The position numbers were made by a program, and so were the translations under genes. Below the pieces are notes generated by a model that did no database searches, was not told where the DNA came from, and saw nothing but the letters and a program-made list of their open reading frames with translations. From Pedobacter glucosidilyticus DSM 23534 (GTDB taxonomy: Bacteria > Bacteroidota > Bacteroidia > Sphingobacteriales > Sphingobacteriaceae): a DNA stretch of 64,000 nt. This document shows, in pieces, positions 53,408 through 62,101 of the stretch (the first letter of the stretch is position 1; the number at the start of each line of letters is the position of its first letter). The stretch spans positions 19,430 to 83,429 of the forward strand of contig NZ_AULF01000024.1 of the NCBI RefSeq assembly GCF_000425145.1, given 5' to 3'.

Positions 53408-54586
53408 ATGAACTTGAAAAAGTATTTTAATTTAAAAAGCTTGTTTACTGCATTTGCCCTGGTAGGTTTATCGCTGGGACAGGTTATGGCTCAAGCTACA
53501 GAAGAAGCTGCGAAGAATGAAGGTTTGGGTAAGACTGTTTCTTACTACATCTTATTATTCTTATTAGCGTGTGTGTTTATTGGTATTATTGGTAAAGTTT
53601 TACAGGTTTATGAATTAACCCGTAAAATTCAAGGTAAGAAGAGTGGTATTGCCTGGGATAAATTTAACGGTGCAATGTTTGCAGCGGCATTAATTCTAGG
53701 TTTGTATGGTGCTTATTGGTCTTATGCAGAACATGGTAGTTTAATATTGCCAGAGTCTGCCTCAGAGCATGGCGTTGCTATTGACAGTATGTTTAATGTT
53801 ACGCTTATCATTACCACTTTTGTGTTTGTGGTAACACACATCATACTATTCTTATTTGCATATAAGTATAAACATAGCAAAAAGCGTACGGCCTATTATT
53901 ATCCTCACAACAATACGTTAGAGAAATACTGGACTATTATTCCTGCTATAGCTTTAACGGTATTGGTTTTAATGGGTTTCTTTATTTGGAGAGGCATCAC
54001 CAATATTCCAAAAGACCAAATGGCTAGTGCAATACAAATTGATGTTACTGCACACCAGTTTGCTTGGGACGTTAGATATGCCGGAAAAGATAATGTAAAT
54101 GGTAGAAAGAATTATAAACTTATTGGAAGTTTAAATGGGCTAAACAATTTGGGTTTAGATTTGTCTGATAGTAGAAACAACGACGATTTAAAAGTGAACG
54201 AGATAGTGCTTCCAGTTAATAAATCAGTAAGGTTTACCATTGGTTCTCAAGATGTATTACACAGTTTCTACATGCCTCATTTTAGAGTTCAGATGAATGC
54301 TGTTCCTGGAATGCCAACTTTCTTCCAGTTTACACCAAAAATAACTACTGCAGAAATGCAAGAGAAAACTAATAATCCTGAATTCAATTATCAGTTGTAC
54401 TGCGCTAAAATTTGTGGAGGTTCTCATTACAACATGAAGTTTTTGGTAAAAGTTGTTTCTGAAAAAGAATATCAAGAGTGGTTGAAAGAGCAAAAACCAA
54501 TTGTTACTGAGGAAATGAAAAAAGAGTATCAGTTAGCATTAAGTAAACAAAACTCTGTTAATAATCAAATTGCGTTAAATAACTAA
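53408..54586 (+). CDS. coxB: Cytochrome c oxidase subunit II
   Basis: A 392-residue subunit with a signal peptide ending near VMAQA, three hydrophobic segments, and a CuA domain. The CuA ligands are in YCAKICGGSHYNMKF (Cys-x3-Cys-x3-His-x2-Met) with an upstream His in VLHSFYMPHFRVQMNAVPG. There is no fused cytochrome c domain, so electrons probably come directly from the act cytochromes. It is unusually rich in insert sequence between residues 215 and 260. Confidence 0.94.
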   Translation: MNLKKYFNLKSLFTAFALVGLSLGQVMAQATEEAAKNEGLGKTVSYYILLFLLACVFIGIIGKVLQVYELTRKIQGKKSGIAWDKFNGAMFAAALILGLYGAYWSYAEHGSLILPESASEHGVAIDSMFNVTLIITTFVFVVTHIILFLFAYKYKHSKKRTAYYYPHNNTLEKYWTIIPAIALTVLVLMGFFIWRGITNIPKDQMASAIQIDVTAHQFAWDVRYAGKDNVNGRKNYKLIGSLNGLNNLGLDLSDSRNNDDLKVNEIVLPVNKSVRFTIGSQDVLHSFYMPHFRVQMNAVPGMPTFFQFTPKITTAEMQEKTNNPEFNYQLYCAKICGGSHYNMKFLVKVVSEKEYQEWLKEQKPIVTEEMKKEYQLALSKQNSVNNQIALNN

Positions 54587-54603
54587 TTATAATAAAAGGA
54601 GAT

Positions 54604-56496
54604 ATGGCAACAGCTGCTATTCATAACCCAACTGCAACACATCACGATGAGCACCATGATCATGCTCATCATCATGAGACTTTCTTGACTAAATATGTAT
54701 TTAGCCAAGATCATAAGATGATTGCAAAGCAATTCCTTATCACAGGTATCGTGATGGGTGTTATTGCTATGATTTTATCTATTCTATTTAGAATTCAATT
54801 AGCTTACCCTGACCAAAGCTTCCCTTTATTTGAAGTTTTATTGGGTAAATTTGCTCCTGAAGGTAGATTAGACCCTAATTTTTACTTATCTCTAGTTACG
54901 ATACACGGTACCATCATGGTATTCTTTGTATTAACTGCTGGTTTAAGTGGAACTTTTTCAAACTTATTAATTCCTTTACAGTTAGGAGCGAGAGATATGG
55001 CTTCTCCTTTCATGAATATGCTTTCATACTGGTTCTTTTTTACTGCTAGTGTGATTATGCTTTCAACCTTCTTTATAGAATCAGGACCTGCTGGTGCTGG
55101 ATGGACCATCTATCCTCCTTTATCTGCTGTTGCTAAATCTATGCCTGGTTCTGGGCTAGGAATGACTTTGTGGTTAGTATCTATGACATTATTTGTTGCT
55201 TCTTCTTTAATTGGAGGTATCAATTATATTTCTACGGTATTAAACATGCGTACTAAAGGTATGGACCTTTGGAAAATGCCTTTAACCATTTGGTCATTCT
55301 TTTTAACTGCTATTGTAGGTTTATTATCATTCCCAGTATTAGTTGCTGCGGTAGTATTATTAATCTTTGATAGAAGTTTTGGAACATCATTCTATTTATC
55401 AGACATCTATGTTGCTGGACAAGCTTTACCTAATGAAGGTGGTAGCCCAATCCTTTGGCAACACTTATTCTGGTTCTTAGGTCACCCAGAAGTTTACATC
55501 GTATTGATGCCTGCTTTAGGTATTACCTCTGAAGTAATCGCAACAAACGCTCGTAAGCCTATTTTTGGTTACCATGCAATGGTTTACTCTTTAATTGGTA
55601 TTACCGTATTATCATTTATCGTTTGGGGTCACCACATGTTTGTAACAGGTATGAATCCATTCCTTGGGGGTGTATTCATGATTACAACCTTAATTATTGC
55701 GGTTCCATCAGCGGTAAAAACTTTCAACTATCTTGCAACTTTATGGAAAGGTAATATCAGATTTACGCCAGCAATGTTATTTGCTATTGGCTTAGTTTCT
55801 TTCTTTATTTCAGGAGGTTTAACAGGTATATTCTTAGGTAATGCTGCTTTAGATATTAATTTACACGATACGTATTTTGTGGTTGCTCACTTCCACTTGG
55901 TAATGGGTTCTGCAGCTATATTTGGTATGTTATCTGGTATTTATCACTGGTTCCCTAAAATGTTTGGAAGATTAATGAATGCTAAATTGGGTTACCTACA
56001 CTTCTGGCTAACTTTTATTTCTGCATACTTGGTATTCTTCCCAATGCACTTTATGGGTCTAGACGGTGTTCCTCGTAGGTACTACTCTTTTACAGAATTT
56101 GAGTCTATGAACGAATGGTTATCTGTTAACGTATTTGTAACATGGGCAGCAATTTTAGGGGCTGTAGCTCAAGTAGCTTTCTTATGGAATTTCTTCTATT
56201 CTATTTTCTTCGGAGAGAAATCTACTCAAAACCCTTGGGAGTCTACAACTTTAGAATGGACTACTCCGGTAGAGCGTATACATGGTAACTGGCCTGGTGA
56301 AATTCCAACAATTTACCGTTGGCCTTATGATTATAGCAAACCTGGTCATAGTACAGACTTTATTCCACAAACAACTCCTCTTTCTGAGACCATGAGTTCT
56401 AATATGCCTCATGATTTTGAAGGTAATGAAGAAGCTGAGAGAATACAAGAAGAGTGGAATGCTAAAAATGTAAACAACACAGAAGAAGTTAAATAA
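54604..56496 (+). CDS. coxA: Cytochrome c oxidase subunit I
   Basis: A 630-residue heme-copper oxidase core with 12 expected helices. It has the active-site LGHPEVYIVLMPALG (His-Tyr crosslink and the type A glutamate), WGHHMFVTGMNP and the heme ligands in DTYFVVAHFHLVMG. The N terminus is very His-rich (THHDEHHDHAHHHETF). The C terminus extends past the last helix with an acidic tail. An intergenic hairpin follows at 56516. Confidence 0.96.
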   Translation: MATAAIHNPTATHHDEHHDHAHHHETFLTKYVFSQDHKMIAKQFLITGIVMGVIAMILSILFRIQLAYPDQSFPLFEVLLGKFAPEGRLDPNFYLSLVTIHGTIMVFFVLTAGLSGTFSNLLIPLQLGARDMASPFMNMLSYWFFFTASVIMLSTFFIESGPAGAGWTIYPPLSAVAKSMPGSGLGMTLWLVSMTLFVASSLIGGINYISTVLNMRTKGMDLWKMPLTIWSFFLTAIVGLLSFPVLVAAVVLLIFDRSFGTSFYLSDIYVAGQALPNEGGSPILWQHLFWFLGHPEVYIVLMPALGITSEVIATNARKPIFGYHAMVYSLIGITVLSFIVWGHHMFVTGMNPFLGGVFMITTLIIAVPSAVKTFNYLATLWKGNIRFTPAMLFAIGLVSFFISGGLTGIFLGNAALDINLHDTYFVVAHFHLVMGSAAIFGMLSGIYHWFPKMFGRLMNAKLGYLHFWLTFISAYLVFFPMHFMGLDGVPRRYYSFTEFESMNEWLSVNVFVTWAAILGAVAQVAFLWNFFYSIFFGEKSTQNPWESTTLEWTTPVERIHGNWPGEIPTIYRWPYDYSKPGHSTDFIPQTTPLSETMSSNMPHDFEGNEEAERIQEEWNAKNVNNTEEVK

Positions 56497-56515
56497 TTTC
56501 TTATAGACTAGATAG

Positions 56516-56556
56516 CATGGGGTATCTTGTAAGTATAAGCTTACCGATACCCCATG
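56516..56556 (+). other. Intergenic hairpin between coxA and ctaA
   Basis: CATGGGGTATC (56516-56526) pairs perfectly with GATACCCCATG (56546-56556), with an inner GTAAG/CTTAC stem (56529-56533/56540-56544). No T run follows, so it is unlikely to be a simple terminator. It may mark processing or partial termination between the oxidase core and the assembly genes. Confidence 0.6.
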
Positions 56557-56571
56557 TTTATATAAAGAATC

Positions 56572-57633
56572 ATGATGCTTAAGGGTGAAAGTAGATTTAT
56601 TAGGGTTAATTTAATTACAATAATAGCTCTCTTTTTATTGATTTTGGCGGGTGGAGTAGTAAGAAGTACTGGTTCTGGTATGGGTTGTCCTGATTGGCCT
56701 AAGTGTTTTGACCAATATATACCCCCAACGGATGTATCCCAACTTCCGGCTGATTATAAAGAAAAGTATGTTGCACAGCGTTTGCAAAAAAACGAGCGTT
56801 TTGCTAAGATGCTTGATAAAGCAGGCTATTCTGATTTAGCTTATAAAATACGTCATGATGAAGCCATCAAACTTCCCGAAGAGTTTAATGCAGCTAAAAC
56901 TTATACAGAATATATCAATAGGTTAATTGGAGCTCTTACAGGTATATTTCTATTACTTTGTTTAGTGTATTCCAGGGTTTATTTAAAATCAGCCACGAGA
57001 ATATTTGTATTGAGCTTATTGAATGTTGTGTTAGTTGTTTTTCAAGCTTGGTTAGGCTCAATTGTAGTTTCTACCAATTTGGTGGCGTGGATTATTACTT
57101 TACACATGCTTTTAGCCGTACTGATTATTGCTATTTGTATTTATACCTATCATGCGGCAAAAGCATTAAGAGAAGCTCATAAAGAAACGAAATCTTCAAC
57201 TTTTGTGTATGCACTTACACTTATAGCTTTGGTTTTATCCGTGATACAAATAACACTAGGAACCGAGGTAAGAGAAGAAATAGATGAAGTTTTAGATAAA
57301 TTCCCTGATTTACAGAGAGCAGAATGGTTATGGGAAGTTGGTAGAGTTTATACTTATCATAAAGATTTAGCTTTGGCAGTAGTTTTAGTGAACAGTGTGA
57401 TTTTTTATCTTTTATATAAAAGCTTTAGAAGTACTAAGTACTTTACTTACGGTACTTACATGATTATTTTAATAGGAATACAAATATTGAGTGGTTTAAT
57501 TTTAGATAAATTTGCAATGCCTCCATTTGCACAGTCGTTACATATTTTATTTGCCACCCTTATGTTTGGAGCACAATTTTATCTTTTACTCTTGCTAAAG
57601 CCAGCGTTTAGCCAAAACAAACAAGATAATTGA
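56572..57633 (+). CDS. ctaA: Heme A synthase (COX15/CtaA)
   Basis: A 353-residue membrane enzyme that oxidises the C8 methyl of heme O to give heme A. It has about eight helices and the family's GGVVRSTGSGMGCPDWPKCF opening; conserved His residues occur in KTYTEYINRLIGALTG, ITLHMLLAVLII, YTYHKDLALAV and SLHILFATLMF. It is one base upstream of ctaB, whose product makes its substrate. Confidence 0.94.
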   Translation: MMLKGESRFIRVNLITIIALFLLILAGGVVRSTGSGMGCPDWPKCFDQYIPPTDVSQLPADYKEKYVAQRLQKNERFAKMLDKAGYSDLAYKIRHDEAIKLPEEFNAAKTYTEYINRLIGALTGIFLLLCLVYSRVYLKSATRIFVLSLLNVVLVVFQAWLGSIVVSTNLVAWIITLHMLLAVLIIAICIYTYHAAKALREAHKETKSSTFVYALTLIALVLSVIQITLGTEVREEIDEVLDKFPDLQRAEWLWEVGRVYTYHKDLALAVVLVNSVIFYLLYKSFRSTKYFTYGTYMIILIGIQILSGLILDKFAMPPFAQSLHILFATLMFGAQFYLLLLLKPAFSQNKQDN

Positions 57634-57634
57634 T

Positions 57635-58480
57635 ATGAAGGATTTTAAAAACCTGGTTAAATTAAGGCTTACACTTTTAGTAGTATTTTCTGCTTCTATC
57701 TCCTTTTTAATAGCAGAGGAAAGCAGAGAAGCTATCCATTGGATAAATTGGATTAAATTGGTTATTGGAGGTTTTTTAGTTACTTCAGCAGCTAATGGAT
57801 TTAACGAGATTATAGAGAAGGACTTAGATAAGCTAATGACCAGAACTGCTGATAGGCCGCTCCCTTCAGGGAGGATGACCAACGGACAAGCTTTGGTTTT
57901 AAGTCTCATGATGGGGATATTTGGAACTTATCTTTTAGGAAGTTTAAATTTAACTACGGGTTTACTATCCGTTTTCTCTATCCTTTTTTACGCATTTATA
58001 TACACTCCTTTAAAAAGAAAAAGCCCTATTGCAGTATTTGTAGGTGCCATACCTGGTGCTTTACCTCCATTAATTGGATACGTAGCTGCACATGGTAAAA
58101 TAGATCATATTGCACTCATCCTGTTTGCTATACAATTTGTTTGGCAATTTCCTCATTTCTGGGCCATCGCTTGGGTTTTAGACGATGATTATAAAAAAGC
58201 GGGTTTTAGATTATTGCCTACAACAAAAAGAGATAAAATAAGTGCTGGGATAACGCTACTCTCTACCATTATTTTAATTCCGGTAAGTTTATTGCCAACT
58301 ATTTATGGTTTTGGCGGTTATACTATAGCAGGAGTTTCCTTGATAGCCGGCATTATTTTTATGTACTATGCTTTTAAACTGTATCTGGATTTAGAAGTAA
58401 AATCAGCACAAAAATTAATGTTTGCTAGTTTTATTTATTTACCAATTGTTCAATTAGTTTTATTATTTAATCTTACATAG
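57635..58480 (+). CDS. ctaB: Protoheme IX farnesyltransferase (heme O synthase)
   Basis: A 281-residue UbiA-family prenyltransferase that converts heme B to heme O. The first Asp-rich motif is NGFNEIIEKDLDKLMTRTADRPLP, and the second active-site region is AIAWVLDDDYKKAGFRLLP. About eight helices are predicted. It follows ctaA by one base, and its stop is immediately followed by the ATG of the next gene. Confidence 0.95.
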   Translation: MKDFKNLVKLRLTLLVVFSASISFLIAEESREAIHWINWIKLVIGGFLVTSAANGFNEIIEKDLDKLMTRTADRPLPSGRMTNGQALVLSLMMGIFGTYLLGSLNLTTGLLSVFSILFYAFIYTPLKRKSPIAVFVGAIPGALPPLIGYVAAHGKIDHIALILFAIQFVWQFPHFWAIAWVLDDDYKKAGFRLLPTTKRDKISAGITLLSTIILIPVSLLPTIYGFGGYTIAGVSLIAGIIFMYYAFKLYLDLEVKSAQKLMFASFIYLPIVQLVLLFNLT

Positions 58481-59059
58481 ATGCAAAATTTAAATAAAGA
58501 AGTAGACAGGTATAACCTGCAGCCTAAGAAATTTATCATGTGGCTGTTTATGATATCATCTATCATATTTTTTGCAGGTTTAACAAGTGGTTTTATTGTA
58601 TACTCTGGCGATGGAGTGGGTAAAACACTTAATGTGGCCTTACCACAAGCTTTCATTTACAGTACCCTTGTTATTGTATTAAGTAGTGCAACCATGCATT
58701 GGGCCTATTTGCAAACCAAAAGGTTAAAGTTTGGTAACCAGCGTTTGGGTTTATGGCTTACCTTATTGTTAGGTATAGTTTTTATTGTGATGCAAGTTTA
58801 TGGATGGTCTGTTTGGACAAATCTAGGCGTGTTTTTTATCAATTCTAATGCCACCATAAGCTTTGTTTACGCATTTACTTTTTTACATATTATTCATATC
58901 TTGGCGGGGCTAATTATTATAATTACAGCGCTAATAAGCAGTTATAAGAAGCTACCAAATGTCATTAATTTATTTAGGATGGAAATCGCATCTATTTTTT
59001 GGCATTTTGTAGATATTCTATGGATTTATTTATACGTTTTCTTACTTTTGAACCAGTAG
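58481..59059 (+). CDS. Cytochrome c oxidase subunit III-like protein, short form
   Basis: A 192-residue membrane protein with five helices, related to subunit III (WLFMISSIIFFAGLTSGFIVYS, FLHIIHILAGLIIIITALI, FWHFVDILWIYLYVFLLLN). It is shorter than classical CoxC and precedes the longer subunit III gene by 35 bp. It probably assembles with or near the oxidase. Whether both are structural subunits is unclear. Confidence 0.85.
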   Translation: MQNLNKEVDRYNLQPKKFIMWLFMISSIIFFAGLTSGFIVYSGDGVGKTLNVALPQAFIYSTLVIVLSSATMHWAYLQTKRLKFGNQRLGLWLTLLLGIVFIVMQVYGWSVWTNLGVFFINSNATISFVYAFTFLHIIHILAGLIIIITALISSYKKLPNVINLFRMEIASIFWHFVDILWIYLYVFLLLNQ

Positions 59060-59094
59060 AATTTTTACGAAGAATTTACAAGCAATAATTTTTG

Positions 59095-59793
59095 ATGAAT
59101 ACAGTAGCAAAATTAGACGAAGTTAAAACTACTCCCTGGAGCGGAGGAAGATCTCCATTTTCTGTAGAGTACGGAAAATTGATGATGTGGTTTTTCCTTT
59201 TATCAGATGCATTTACATTTTCTGCATTTTTGATTTATTACGGAGCACAGCGTTTCAGTAAATTAACCTGGCCAGATCCAGATATCGTGTTCCAATCAAT
59301 TCCTGGGATAGCAGACCATGGCTATCCATTGGTTTTTGTTGGTATCATGACTTTCATTTTAATTATGAGTTCTGTAACGATGGTATTAGCCGTAGAAGCA
59401 GGTCATAGAAAAGCAAAGAAAGAAGTTATCTGGTGGATGGTAGCTACCATTATTGGTGGTTTTATGTTCTTAGGCTGCCAAGCATTAGAGTGGACACATT
59501 TACACCACGAAGGTTTTTGGTGGGGAACTATTCCTGATGCAGAAACAGTAAAAGCTCTTGGCGCTGATGGCGTAAGTGCACAACAGTTTTCTAACTTGTT
59601 CTTTACCATCACAGGTTTCCATGGTTTCCACGTATTTTCTGGTGTAGTCATTAATATCATTATCTTATTTATGACGATGGCCGGTGTTTTTGAAAGAAGA
59701 GGTCATTATCTAATGATTGAAAAAGTAGGTTTATATTGGCACTTCGTTGATTTGGTTTGGGTATTCGTGTTTACCTTCTTCTATTTAGTTTAA
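59095..59793 (+). CDS. coxC: Cytochrome c oxidase subunit III
   Basis: A 232-residue membrane subunit starting at ATG 59095 (a TTG one codon earlier is rejected). Five helices are visible, including GKLMMWFFLLSDAFTFSAFLIYY and the conserved FFTITGFHGFHVFSGVVINIII and YWHFVDLVWVFVFTFFYLV, where His and Asp of subunit III occur. It lies between the short subunit III paralogue and subunit IV. Confidence 0.93.
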   Translation: MNTVAKLDEVKTTPWSGGRSPFSVEYGKLMMWFFLLSDAFTFSAFLIYYGAQRFSKLTWPDPDIVFQSIPGIADHGYPLVFVGIMTFILIMSSVTMVLAVEAGHRKAKKEVIWWMVATIIGGFMFLGCQALEWTHLHHEGFWWGTIPDAETVKALGADGVSAQQFSNLFFTITGFHGFHVFSGVVINIIILFMTMAGVFERRGHYLMIEKVGLYWHFVDLVWVFVFTFFYLV

Positions 59794-59812
59794 TTTTTAA
59801 TATCTGTATCCC

Positions 59813-60154
59813 ATGTCTCAAGAAAATACACATTTAGAACATGCAGAAGAGCATGCAAGCATGAGTAAAGGTAAAATCTGGAAAGTATTCTTTATTTTAC
59901 TATTCATTACCGTGATAGAGTTTGTTATAGCTTTAGCTATTCCAGAAACGTTAATGTCTCATGGTGTTAAAAACTTTTTATACATTGCTTTAACACTACT
60001 TAAAGCTTATTATATAGTTGCATTCTTTATGCACCTAAAGTTTGAAAAATATGCTTTAATAGTAGCTATTCTGGTTTCTTTTGTCTTTATCATCTATTTT
60101 ATTATTTTGATGTTAACAGAAGGTAATTACATACAGGATAGCATGCCTATATGA
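59813..60154 (+). CDS. Cytochrome c oxidase subunit IV (prokaryotic type)
   Basis: A 113-residue membrane protein with three helices (IWKVFFILLFITVIEFVIAL, VKNFLYIALTLLKAYYIVAFFMHLKF and YALIVAILVSFVFIIYFIILML). The LTLLKAYYIVAFFMHLKFE segment is the family signature. The N terminus is acidic and His-containing. It overlaps the next gene by four bases. Confidence 0.9.
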   Translation: MSQENTHLEHAEEHASMSKGKIWKVFFILLFITVIEFVIALAIPETLMSHGVKNFLYIALTLLKAYYIVAFFMHLKFEKYALIVAILVSFVFIIYFIILMLTEGNYIQDSMPI

Positions 60155-60852
60155 GCAATAAATTTCCACTAGCGAAAATATTAATCCTGGTAACCATATT
60201 AGCGGTACCAGGATTTTTATATTATTTACTCCAGTCTAAAGGAGAAAACAGGTATAAACCTCTCCCTATTTTCGGTCCTAAAGAGGTAGCCAAAACTTTT
60301 ACCAAAAAACGCGGTAAGCTAATTCCAGATACTATTTTTCATGTGGTAAAATCTTTTGAAGCTACAAACCAAAAAGGCGATAAAGTAGTTATAGATAGTA
60401 TAAAAAAGCAACTCCTAGTAGTTAACTTCTTTTACAGTCGGTCTCAAGATATTGTTCCCCAAATGTATACCAATATAAAATGGTTAAATCAGGAATATAA
60501 AGACAACAAAATCGTTAGATTTTTGTCTATATCAGTAGATCCGATATTTGATAATCAACATGTTTTGGCGCAGTATGCTAAACAGTACGGTGCTGTTTCT
60601 GGTAAATGGGATTTTTTAAATGCAGATACTAATGTTGTTTATCCTTTAGCAAGAAACCAATTCTTTTTAAATGCATTGGAAAACAAGCGAACAGGAGAAT
60701 TTATACATAGCGAAAAATTGGTCTTGCTAGATGCCGAACATAGAATAAGAGGTTATTACGATGCAACATCAGCACCAGAAGTAAAAAAGATGGGCGATGA
60801 AATGAAAATCTTAATAACAGAGGAGTTGAGAAAAATAAAAGCAGAATTTTAA
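60151..60852 (+). CDS. SCO1/SenC-like protein lacking the copper-binding cysteines
   Basis: A 233-residue membrane-anchored thioredoxin-fold protein (helix at residues about 7-27). The fold and position fit SCO copper chaperones for CuA of subunit II: LLVVNFFYSRSQDIVP corresponds to the usual copper loop with C-x3-C, SISVDPIFDNQHVLAQYAKQYG matches the downstream part, and H186 (FIHSEKLVLLD) keeps the third ligand. But the two cysteines are replaced by S98 and V102. It is therefore probably not a standard copper chaperone. It overlaps subunit IV by four bases. Confidence 0.85.
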   Translation: MSNKFPLAKILILVTILAVPGFLYYLLQSKGENRYKPLPIFGPKEVAKTFTKKRGKLIPDTIFHVVKSFEATNQKGDKVVIDSIKKQLLVVNFFYSRSQDIVPQMYTNIKWLNQEYKDNKIVRFLSISVDPIFDNQHVLAQYAKQYGAVSGKWDFLNADTNVVYPLARNQFFLNALENKRTGEFIHSEKLVLLDAEHRIRGYYDATSAPEVKKMGDEMKILITEELRKIKAEF

Positions 60853-60859
60853 TAAGCAG

Positions 60860-61432
60860 ATGAACGATAAACTTATTTTCAGGGTTGTAACAGGAGTATC
60901 AATTTTTGTTTTTCTAGTGGTGGTTATTTTAAATCGTAAGATTATACCGGTAACCATAGAAACTCCAGACTTTGTTTATTTCTTACCTACTTTAAATGCC
61001 ATTATTAATGGTACTTGTAGTGTTTTGTTATTGGTGTCTCTTTATTTTATCAAGCAAAAGAATATCACCATGCATAAAAGGGTAAATATTTTTACCTTTT
61101 TTCTATCCTCCCTATTTTTAGTTTCTTATATCATCTTTCATTATTTTGCTCCTGAGACTAAATTTGGAGATCTTAATAGTGATGGAAATTTAGATGTTGC
61201 AGAAATTGCAGCAGCAGGCAATGTAAGGTATGTTTACTACGTTATTTTAATTACACATATTATTTTAGCAGCAGGTGTTTTGCCGCTTATATTATTAAGC
61301 TTTTACAGAGGCTTACAAATGCAGGTAGAGAAGCATAGAAAACTTGTAAGATATAGCTTCCCTGTTTGGTTGTATGTTACTGTAACAGGTGTTATTGTTT
61401 ATTTAATGATTTCTCCATATTACAATTTTTAA
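60860..61432 (+). CDS. DUF420 family membrane protein with EF-hand-like loop
   Basis: A 190-residue membrane protein with about five helices, related to the DUF420 (CtaM-like) family linked with oxidase assembly in other bacteria. Residues 104-115, DLNSDGNLDVAE, form a perfect EF-hand calcium loop pattern (D-x-N-x-D-G-x-L-D-x-x-E) in an inter-helix segment. It lies seven bases after the SCO-like gene and before the small CxxC protein gene. Confidence 0.88.
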   Translation: MNDKLIFRVVTGVSIFVFLVVVILNRKIIPVTIETPDFVYFLPTLNAIINGTCSVLLLVSLYFIKQKNITMHKRVNIFTFFLSSLFLVSYIIFHYFAPETKFGDLNSDGNLDVAEIAAAGNVRYVYYVILITHIILAAGVLPLILLSFYRGLQMQVEKHRKLVRYSFPVWLYVTVTGVIVYLMISPYYNF

Positions 61433-61440
61433 TTAAAGCC

Positions 61441-61707
61441 ATGAAGAGAGTAGGGATAATTGTTGTATTATTTATTTTAATCAGTATTTCATCAGAAACC
61501 TTTGCACAATGTGCCATGTGCCAAGCCACAGTAGAATCTAATTTAGATAATGGGGGTACAGCAGGAAAAGGTTTAAACAGTGGTATTATGTATTTGTTAG
61601 CTGCGCCTTATTTAGCGATGTTAGGTATCGGCTATTTATGGTACAAAAAATATAGAAAGAAAGACGTTACCATTGATATAAAATCTGAAAGAATTAATCT
61701 GAACTAG
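61441..61707 (+). CDS. Small exported CxxC membrane protein, function unknown
   Basis: An 88-residue protein starting at ATG 61441 (MKRVGIIVVLF), eight bases after the DUF420 gene. A signal peptide ends near TFAQ and is followed by CAMCQATVESN, a CxxC motif on the outer side, then a helix (GIMYLLAAPYLAMLGIGYLWY) and a basic tail. A possible redox or metal-binding role in oxidase assembly is only inference. Upstream in-frame starts overlap the DUF420 gene and are not needed. Confidence 0.75.
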   Translation: MKRVGIIVVLFILISISSETFAQCAMCQATVESNLDNGGTAGKGLNSGIMYLLAAPYLAMLGIGYLWYKKYRKKDVTIDIKSERINLN

Positions 61708-61708
61708 C

Positions 61709-62101
61709 ATGGCTAAAACACCAGAAATTAAAGCCTTTGTTTTGGCTAAATGTCCACGTTGTAGAAGAGGCGATATGTTTCAGAACTCTATGTACGGTTT
61801 TTCTTCTCAGAAAATGCATGAGCATTGCCCACATTGTGGTATGCGTTATGAAATAGAACCTGGTTACTTTTATGCTGCCATGTACGTGGGGTATGCTATC
61901 AACGTAGCTTTAGCTGTTGGTATTGGTTTTCTTACTTATCTTATCACTCAAGAGGATAAAAGCCCTTGGATTTATATCATCACCATTTTAACCGCAAGTT
62001 TTTTACTGGCACCATTAAATTTCAGATACTCCAGAGTGATACTTTTATACTGGTTATCGCCAAAAATAAAATATGTAGCACATTATGACGAAGATAAGTA
62101 A
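61709..62101 (+). CDS. DUF983 family protein
   Basis: A 130-residue protein with two CxxC pairs (CPRCRRGDMF and CPHCGMRYEIEPGYFYAAMYVGY), forming a likely zinc ribbon, and two transmembrane helices (INVALAVGIGFLTYLI and YIITILTASFLLAPLNF). DUF983 genes often accompany cox operons, and their role is unknown. It starts one base after the previous gene and overlaps the DUF2461 gene by 17 bases. Confidence 0.88.
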   Translation: MAKTPEIKAFVLAKCPRCRRGDMFQNSMYGFSSQKMHEHCPHCGMRYEIEPGYFYAAMYVGYAINVALAVGIGFLTYLITQEDKSPWIYIITILTASFLLAPLNFRYSRVILLYWLSPKIKYVAHYDEDK

